DNA of 18,371 nucleotides. Origin: Candidatus Nealsoniibacteriota bacterium. Its GTDB lineage: Bacteria > Patescibacteriota > Minisyncoccia > Minisyncoccales > GWA2-38-27. The stretch is from the NCBI GenBank assembly GCA_016867195.1, contig VGKE01000001.1:1-18371 (forward strand), written 5' to 3'. A program made the position numbers and the translations under genes. Under the pieces are notes generated by a model. That model was not told the DNA's origin, ran no database searches, and saw only the letters and a list, made by a program, of their open reading frames with translations. Positions 1-4,214 of the stretch are shown here, in pieces (position 1 is the first letter of the stretch; every line of letters starts with the position of its first letter).

Positions 1-29
1 TCTGTGTTCAGAACATTGTGCTGGAAATA

Positions 30-2666
30 CTACAAACTCCCGCCGCAGCACTTTTTATACTTTTTCCCAGAACCGCAGAGGCAGGGGTCGTTACGGCCCA
101 CCTTTTGCCGGCTCTGACGAGTTTGCCCGGGTTGCCCGGGTTGTCCGGGTTGCCCGAGGTCGGACCTCGGCGGAGTTTTCGCCAAGGTCGGACCTTGATG
201 GAAACTTAAAACGGCATTGGCAATGGTTGAATCAATATTCTCCAATAATTTCTTAAACATCCTATGACCTTCTCTTTTATATTCAACTAAAGGATCTTGC
301 TGACCATAAGCCCGCAACCGAACCGAATCCCTTAAATACTCCATATTTTCCAGATGCTCCAGCCAGAGAGAATCAAGAACCCGCAGGCAAATAAATTTTT
401 CTATTTGCCGCATAGTGTCCTCCCCCGCCTCTTTCTCTTTTTTCAGATAGTCCTCTTCCGTGAATCCGGCTTTTTTAACAATATCTAAAATATAATTTCT
501 CAACTGATTATTATGGTTGGAAATTTCAAGAAACGAACGACGTTTCTTATAGAAGATCTCCCGATGCTTGTTCATTACATCGTCGTATTCTAAGATATGT
601 TTTCTCAAGTCAAAGTTCATTCCCTCAACCTTTGACTGGGCCGACTCAATGGCTTTAGAAATCATTTTTACCTCAATGGGCTGGTCTTCTGGAATTTTAA
701 ATGTTTCCATTAACGACTTTATCCTGTCGCCGCCGAAAATTCTCATTAGATCATCCTCTAAAGAAACAAAAAATTGGGAAGAACCGGCATCGCCCTGCCG
801 GCCGGCCCGGCCCCGTAATTGATTATCAATCCTTCTCGCCTCGTGCCTCTCGGTGCCAATAATGTGAAGACCGCCTGAGTCAAGGACTTTTTTCTGTTCT
901 TCTAAATTTGGCGGATTGCCGCCCAAAATTATATCAACGCCCCGACCGGCCATATTGGTGGCAATTGTTACGGCTCCCAATTTGCCGGCCTGGGCAATAA
1001 TTTCTCCTTCTTTCTCGTGGTGTTTGGCGTTTAATATTTGATGAGGGATGCCCTCTCTGTCAAGCAACCTGCCAAGGTATTCGTTCTTCTCAATTGAAAC
1101 CGTGCCCACTAAAACCGGCTGGCCCTTTTGATGTCTTTGTTTAATTTCTCCTGCCACTGCTTTAAATTTTGCCCCTAGGGTTTTATAAATCCTATCTGAC
1201 AAATCCTGTCTCACCATCGGCTTATTGGTTGGCGTAACTATAACATCCAGACCATAAACCTTATCAAACTCCTCAGCCGAAGTAACGGCAGTACCGGTCA
1301 TTCCGGATAATTTCCGATAAAGACGAAAATAATTTTGAAAAGTAATGGTAGCAAAAGTTCTTGACTCTTTTTGGACATTAACCCCCTCCCTTGCCTCAAC
1401 CGCCTGATGAAGACCGGCTGACCATCTTCTACCGGGCATTAAACGACCGGTAAACTCGTCAACAATAATAATCTCTCCATCTTTTACCACATAATCCCTG
1501 TCCCTCTGAAATAAAGTTTTTGCCCGCAAAGCCGCTTCCAATTGATGAGTAGTGGCAATATCATTCTCCTGCCAGGGATCCCGGCCCAACAAGCGAACAA
1601 TCTTATTCTGACCGGCCTCAGTGAAAGTGGCTGCTTTTAACTTCTCGTCAATTTCATAATCATCTTTTTCTTTAAGACGAGCAACTATTTTAGCAAATTG
1701 ATAATATTTCTCAGTTGACTCTTCGCCAGGCGCGGAAATAATCAAAGGCGTCCTGGCTTCATCAATTAAAATTGAATCAACCTCGTCAACTATAGCATAA
1801 TTTAACCCAGTTAAATGCTGCTTCGCAGCAATTTCGCCTTTGGCGAAATTATTTAACTGGGTAAATTCCCTTTGAACCTGATCTTTTAAATCATAGACCA
1901 GATTATCTTTTAAATAATCAAATCCGAATTCATTATTAGTTCCGTAAACAATATCTGCTAAATAGGCCTCTTTTCTTGCCACCGGCCGCAAATAACTCTC
2001 AACCACCTTAAACCCGCCCAATGTATCCCTTTCTTTATCTTTGTTATCGTTTAGAGTTTGTTGGTCACGATACCCGTTTCGTTTAGCGGTTACGTCAGAC
2101 GTCTGACCCTTTACGATACGGGCTTCGTTACCATAACCGCCTGACGATTGACCACTATAATCTGAATCATACAAGTATGCCGCCTCATGCGTTATACACC
2201 CAACAGACAATCCAAGCGCGTGATATATTTGTCCCATCCAGACCGCGTCTCTTTTAGACAAATAATCATTAATCGTCACCAGATGGGCTCCTTTACCTTC
2301 CAGGGCGTTTAAATACAAGGGCAAAGTAGCGGCCAGGGTCTTTCCTTCACCAGTTCTCATTTCAGCAATTTTTCCCTGGTGCAAAATAATTCCGCCAATT
2401 AATTGAACATCAAAATGCCTCTGATTAAGAGTTCTTTTTGCCGCCTCTCTGACCAGGGCAAAAGCCTCGGGCAACACCTCATCTAAATTGTGGAGGGGCG
2501 ACCCCCCCACAATTTTTTCTTTGAACTCCTGGGTTTTGGCTTTCAACTGCGTATTAGAGAATTTCTCAAAAACCGGCTCAAAAGAATTAATCTTCCCAAT
2601 AAGCGATTGAATTTTCCTGAGATACTTTTCATTAGCATCTCCCAAAATTTTATTAAAAATTGACAT
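30..2666 (-). CDS. secA: Preprotein translocase ATPase SecA
   Basis: SecA is the cytosolic ATPase that drives unfolded secretory proteins through SecYEG. Seen in the 878-residue product: the Walker A motif MRTGEGKT (103-110), the DEVDSILIDEARTPL block (294-308), TNMAGRGVDIILGG and QLRGRAGRQGD helicase motifs in the second nucleotide-binding half, and a C-terminal SEC-C zinc motif C862-x-C864-x8-C873-C874. The protein carries four stretches that look extra compared with family members I know (about 51-61, 171-208, 269-288 and 824-838), each coded by a palindromic element. The ATG is preceded by a TATAAT only 6 nt upstream and by no Shine-Dalgarno, so the mRNA may be leaderless. The next gene upstream is the tiny Lys-rich ORF. 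Identity is certain; the extra segments are judged from memory of the family, not from an alignment. Confidence 0.98.
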   Translation of the reverse strand: MSIFNKILGDANEKYLRKIQSLIGKINSFEPVFEKFSNTQLKAKTQEFKEKIVGGSPLHNLDEVLPEAFALVREAAKRTLNQRHFDVQLIGGIILHQGKIAEMRTGEGKTLAATLPLYLNALEGKGAHLVTINDYLSKRDAVWMGQIYHALGLSVGCITHEAAYLYDSDYSGQSSGGYGNEARIVKGQTSDVTAKRNGYRDQQTLNDNKDKERDTLGGFKVVESYLRPVARKEAYLADIVYGTNNEFGFDYLKDNLVYDLKDQVQREFTQLNNFAKGEIAAKQHLTGLNYAIVDEVDSILIDEARTPLIISAPGEESTEKYYQFAKIVARLKEKDDYEIDEKLKAATFTEAGQNKIVRLLGRDPWQENDIATTHQLEAALRAKTLFQRDRDYVVKDGEIIIVDEFTGRLMPGRRWSAGLHQAVEAREGVNVQKESRTFATITFQNYFRLYRKLSGMTGTAVTSAEEFDKVYGLDVIVTPTNKPMVRQDLSDRIYKTLGAKFKAVAGEIKQRHQKGQPVLVGTVSIEKNEYLGRLLDREGIPHQILNAKHHEKEGEIIAQAGKLGAVTIATNMAGRGVDIILGGNPPNLEEQKKVLDSGGLHIIGTERHEARRIDNQLRGRAGRQGDAGSSQFFVSLEDDLMRIFGGDRIKSLMETFKIPEDQPIEVKMISKAIESAQSKVEGMNFDLRKHILEYDDVMNKHREIFYKKRRSFLEISNHNNQLRNYILDIVKKAGFTEEDYLKKEKEAGEDTMRQIEKFICLRVLDSLWLEHLENMEYLRDSVRLRAYGQQDPLVEYKREGHRMFKKLLENIDSTIANAVLSFHQGPTLAKTPPRSDLGQPGQPGQPGQTRQSRQKVGRNDPCLCGSGKKYKKCCGGSL
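121..156 (-). repeat. 9-bp tandem repeat in the secA tail
   Basis: About four head-to-tail copies of a 9-bp unit (CGGGCAACC with small changes on the coding strand) encode a GQPGQPGQPGQT run just before the SEC-C zinc motif. It forms a flexible Gly/Gln/Pro linker. Because the unit is a multiple of three, copy-number change would keep the frame. Confidence 0.8.
154..197. repeat. Composite palindromic element inside secA (type AGGTC-n-GACCT)
   Basis: Two perfect small palindromes, 154-170 (CCGAGGTC-G-GACCTCGG) and 183-197 (CAAGGTC-G-GACCTTG), sit at either end of the element. The outer halves also pair with each other: 155-172 matches 180-197 with three mismatches around a 7-nt loop. It is translated as residues 824-838 of SecA, in the linker before the zinc motif. 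The same architecture occurs at 4167-4206. Confidence 0.8.
1805..1862. repeat. 58-bp three-way-junction palindromic element inside secA
   Basis: A 12-bp outer stem (1805-1816 with 1851-1862) encloses two abutting perfect hairpins: 1817-1829 (5-bp stem, 3-nt loop) and 1830-1850 (9-bp stem, 3-nt loop). Every base is either paired or in one of the two triloops. On the minus strand it encodes SecA residues 269-288, between VQR and GLNYAIVDEVD, which are normally adjacent in SecA. Pairing is seen directly; the insertion reading rests on family knowledge. Confidence 0.85.
2061..2153. repeat. Complex inverted/direct repeat element inside secA
   Basis: The centre is a perfect 14-bp palindrome, GTCAGACGTCTGAC (2094-2107). 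Around it lie an inverted pair GCGGTTA/TAACCGC (2086-2092, 2134-2140), an outer pair GGTCA/TGACC (2063-2067, 2149-2153), and a 17-bp direct repeat with 14 matches (2067-2083 and 2113-2129). It encodes roughly SecA residues 172-202, in a loop before the VVESYLRPVARKEAY segment that I do not expect in most SecA proteins. Confidence 0.7.
2485..2515. repeat. GC-rich hairpin element inside secA
   Basis: A 14-bp stem with one mismatch (2485-2498 with 2502-2515) closes a CGA triloop. It encodes SecA residues 51-61 (about KIVGGSPLHNL), just before LPEAFALVREAA, where the family usually has a segment about three residues shorter. The poly-G/C arms stand out from the AT-rich gene. Confidence 0.7.
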
Positions 2667-2672
2667 ATTTTC

Positions 2673-2678
2673 ATTATA
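2673..2678 (-). promoter_or_regulatory. Possible secA -10 element for a leaderless transcript
   Basis: A perfect TATAAT on the minus strand lies 6 nt before the secA ATG, which would put the transcription start at or next to the A of the ATG. No good -35 hexamer is visible at 16-18 nt spacing, so the call is tentative. Confidence 0.35.
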
Positions 2679-2706
2679 ACCGTCCCATTCAAAAATAAAA
2701 GCCCTT

Positions 2707-2742
2707 TACTCAATAAAAATACCATGGTGTTTTTATTGAGTA
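2707..2742. repeat. 36-bp intergenic palindrome upstream of secA
   Basis: An almost perfect palindrome: 13-bp outer arms (TACTCAATAAAAA and its complement), one T/G mismatch pair, and an ACCATGGT core. It lies between the terminator of the tiny ORF and the secA -10 element. It could be a bidirectional terminator, a protein-binding site, or another member of the palindromic elements seen in this region. Confidence 0.6.
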
Positions 2743-2761
2743 TTATAATAAATATCAAACA

Positions 2762-2796
2762 GAAATAAATAACCCCGCCCCCTGCAAGAGGGCGGG
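2762..2796 (-). terminator. Terminator after the tiny Lys-rich ORF
   Basis: A perfect 7-bp stem CCCGCCC/GGGCGGG (2774-2780 with 2790-2796) and a 9-nt loop are followed on the minus strand by GTTATTTATTTC. This is an intrinsic-terminator shape with an interrupted U tract, 15 nt beyond the stop codon of the tiny ORF. Confidence 0.6.
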
Positions 2797-2811
2797 ACAA
2801 AGAAGAATTCC

Positions 2812-2850
2812 TTACTTTTTCTTCTTCTTGGCCTTCTTTTTCTTAGCCAT
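2812..2850 (-). CDS. Tiny lysine-rich peptide MAKKKKAKKKKK
   Basis: A 12-codon ORF starting ATG GCT AAG and ending TAA encodes M-A-K4-A-K5. It sits alone between murB and secA, with a promoter-like pair upstream (2902-2932) and a GC-rich hairpin terminator just downstream, as expected for a real transcription unit. No Shine-Dalgarno is visible. The peptide has ten Lys in twelve residues and would be strongly basic; binding to nucleic acid or the ribosome is only a guess. I recognise no named family. Chance low complexity in an AT-rich genome is the main alternative, but the mixed use of GCT/GCC and AAG/AAA with flanking signals argues mildly for a gene. Confidence 0.5.
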   Translation of the reverse strand: MAKKKKAKKKKK

Positions 2851-2901
2851 TGGTCTGAGCCCAGATAAAAAATTTATTTGAGCGAATTATGATAAATTAA
2901 A

Positions 2902-2932
2902 ATTATACAAATAGTCGACCATTATTTGTAAA
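2902..2932 (-). promoter_or_regulatory. Candidate promoter for the tiny Lys-rich ORF
   Basis: On the minus strand TTTACA (2932-2927) and a perfect TATAAT (2907-2902) are separated by 19 nt, slightly long. The predicted start would leave a leader of about 45 nt. A second weaker candidate, TTGACA-N16-GAAAAT (2983-2956), lies right behind the murB stop. Apart from this, the tiny ORF, its terminator and the 36-bp palindrome, the murB-secA gap shows only AT-rich sequence. Confidence 0.45.
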
Positions 2933-2993
2933 AAATTTTTTTCTTTTATTATTTTATTTTCGCATCTCAAAAATATCTGTCAATAGTTAATAA

Positions 2994-3938
2994 CTATTTT
3001 ATCATCCGTATCTCTTCTTTCAGATTAATTTTAAATTTTTTTCTGACTTCTTTCTTAATAATTTTTATTAATTCCAAAATATCTTTGGCTTTTGCTTTGC
3101 CAAGATTAACAATAAAACCGCTATGCTTCTCTGAGACATAAGCATCCCCCACTCTTTTTCCTTTTAAACCACACTGCTCAATTAAAAAAGATGATGGAAA
3201 TTTCTTGCTTTTATTAATAAACACCGAGCCGGCTGAAGGAAAATTTAAAGGGTGCCTTCGCCTTCGCAAATCCAGATTTTCTTTAATTTTCTTTTGAATT
3301 TTTCTTTTATCGCCTTTCTTTAATTTTAAAATAACCGAAAGAATGATAAAATCTTTATTTTTTTTGAAAATACTATTTTTGAGAGAAAGTTGGCATTGCT
3401 TTTTTAAAAGGTTTTTTATTTTAAAATTTTTGGCGTCAAGAATTTCTACGCTTTTTATAGCGTCCGACATTTTCCCGTCAAAGGCCTGAGCATTACCATA
3501 AACAGCGCCCCCAATCGTCCCGGGGATCCCAGCCGCCCATTCAAAACCGGTCAGTGATTTTCTCTCTGTTAATTCCACCAAGTCCTTTATTCCTGCGCCA
3601 GCCTCCGCATAAATAATTTTAGATTTTGCCCCGCACCAATCTTTGCTTTGGTGCGGGGTGAAAATTTTGAAGTTTGAACTTTGAACTTTTATAACTAATC
3701 CATCAAATCCTTGATCTAAGGCCAACACATTGCTTCCTCCACCTAAAACAAAAAGGGGCAATTTTTTTTCTTTTGCCCATTTTATCGCTTCAATCAATTC
3801 ATTTTTATTTTTGGCAATAAAAAAATATTTCGCCGGCCCCCCAATTTTAAAAGTGGTATGCTCTGATAAGAGAGTTTTTTTTTGGACTCCCGGTAATTCT
3901 TTTTTTAATTTCCTAAATTTCAAATTTTGAATTGTCAT
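2994..3938 (-). CDS. murB: UDP-N-acetylenolpyruvoylglucosamine reductase MurB
   Basis: MurB is the cytosolic FAD enzyme that reduces UDP-GlcNAc-enolpyruvate to UDP-MurNAc in peptidoglycan synthesis. Seen in 314 residues: HTTFKIGGPAKYF (27-39), the FAD loop VLGGGSN (64-70), GIPGTIGGAVYGNA (137-150), PSAGSVF with Ser238 as the expected proton donor, HSGFIVN (272-278) and a C-terminal Glu pair (308-309). The size and compact C-terminus fit the short type II form. Residues about 86-104 are coded by a TTGAA/TTCAA-rich stretch followed by a GC-rich hairpin and look inserted. The first 10 or so residues (MTIQNLKFRK) are coded by similar low-complexity sequence, so the real start may differ; no Shine-Dalgarno marks it. 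Confidence 0.96.
   Translation of the reverse strand: MTIQNLKFRKLKKELPGVQKKTLLSEHTTFKIGGPAKYFFIAKNKNELIEAIKWAKEKKLPLFVLGGGSNVLALDQGFDGLVIKVQSSNFKIFTPHQSKDWCGAKSKIIYAEAGAGIKDLVELTERKSLTGFEWAAGIPGTIGGAVYGNAQAFDGKMSDAIKSVEILDAKNFKIKNLLKKQCQLSLKNSIFKKNKDFIILSVILKLKKGDKRKIQKKIKENLDLRRRRHPLNFPSAGSVFINKSKKFPSSFLIEQCGLKGKRVGDAYVSEKHSGFIVNLGKAKAKDILELIKIIKKEVRKKFKINLKEEIRMIK
3629..3658. repeat. Hairpin element inside murB
   Basis: A perfect 11-bp stem (CCCCGCACCAA, 3629-3639, with 3648-3658) encloses an 8-nt loop. It is translated as MurB residues 94-104 (TPHQSKDWCGA), between the VIKV strand and the IIYAEAGAG strand, a site where a short variable loop is usual. Confidence 0.75.
3661..3690. repeat. 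TTGAA/TTCAA low-complexity stretch inside murB
   Basis: A run of short words (TTTGAAGTTTGAACTTTGAA) encodes QSSNFKIF of MurB and abuts the hairpin element at 3629-3658. A comparable stretch lies at the start of the gene (3915-3969), so the two may be copies of one simple-sequence family. Confidence 0.5.
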
Positions 3939-3969
3939 TTTGAATTTTTAATTTTAAACTTTAAATTTT
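3915..3969. repeat. TTGAA/TTTAAA low-complexity stretch across the murB start
   Basis: This 55-bp AT-only-like stretch is built from TTCAAA, TTGAAT and TTTAAA words. It covers the predicted murB start codon and the sequence just upstream, hides any ribosome-binding signal, and makes the first codons of murB uncertain. Confidence 0.45.
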
Positions 3970-3976
3970 TATGAAA

Positions 3977-4035
3977 TAGGTCGGGAGCGGTTACCCCAAT
4001 TCTAAGTCTTTAGTGGGTGTCAGCCTCCCGACCTA
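3977..4035. other. Structured intergenic element A, 11-bp stem with branched interior
   Basis: A perfect 11-bp stem TAGGTCGGGAG (3977-3987 with 4025-4035) closes a 37-nt interior that holds a smaller CTAA-GTCT-TTAG hairpin (4002-4013) flanked by ACCC/GGGT. It lies in the murB 5' region and both strands could fold. It might be a leader RNA for murB, a terminator or a small RNA. I match it to no known riboswitch. Confidence 0.5.
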
Positions 4036-4047
4036 ATTCTATTTTAT

Positions 4048-4097
4048 AAAATTTTTAAAAATAAAGCAAACAACCTCGCTCGAGGGAGGTTGTTCGC
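4048..4097 (-). terminator. Hairpin B, probable terminator between the giant gene and murB
   Basis: A perfect 9-bp stem AACAACCTC/GAGGTTGTT (4069-4077 with 4086-4094) has an 8-nt loop; two more G-C pairs follow a mismatch. On the minus strand it is followed by TGCTTTATTTTT, an imperfect U tract, so it could end transcripts of the giant gene. Its GC loop differs from the AT-rich surroundings. Confidence 0.5.
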
Positions 4098-4166
4098 CGA
4101 CTCAGAGGGTATTAACACCCACTACCTGAATATTAGCAAATCTATGTAAGGATGTCAAGAGTTGTG

Positions 4167-4206
4167 AGAGGTCCGACCTCCGCTAGTTGGCGGAGGTCTG
4201 ACCTCT
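4167..4206. repeat. Composite palindromic element after the giant gene (type AGGTC-n-GACCT)
   Basis: Two palindromes, GAGGTC-C-GACCTC (4168-4180) and GAGGTC-T-GACCTC (4193-4205), are joined by a CGC...GCG stem. Overall 4167-4183 pairs with 4190-4206 with one mismatch around a 6-nt loop. It starts 8 nt after the stop codon of the giant gene and shares its architecture with the element at 154-197. No U tract follows, so a repeat is a better reading than a terminator. Confidence 0.8.
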
Positions 4207-4214
4207 GTTAAATC

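Noticed and set aside
1805..1862. tRNA-like or ncRNA gene because of the clover-like fold
   Set aside because: It lacks T-loop, anticodon and CCA features and lies wholly within an intact secA frame; a palindromic insertion explains it better.
2543..2800. An 85-codon minus-strand ORF overlapping the secA start
   Set aside because: It overlaps the secA N-terminus in another frame, runs through the palindrome and terminator region, and its product is a hydrophobic shadow without family features.
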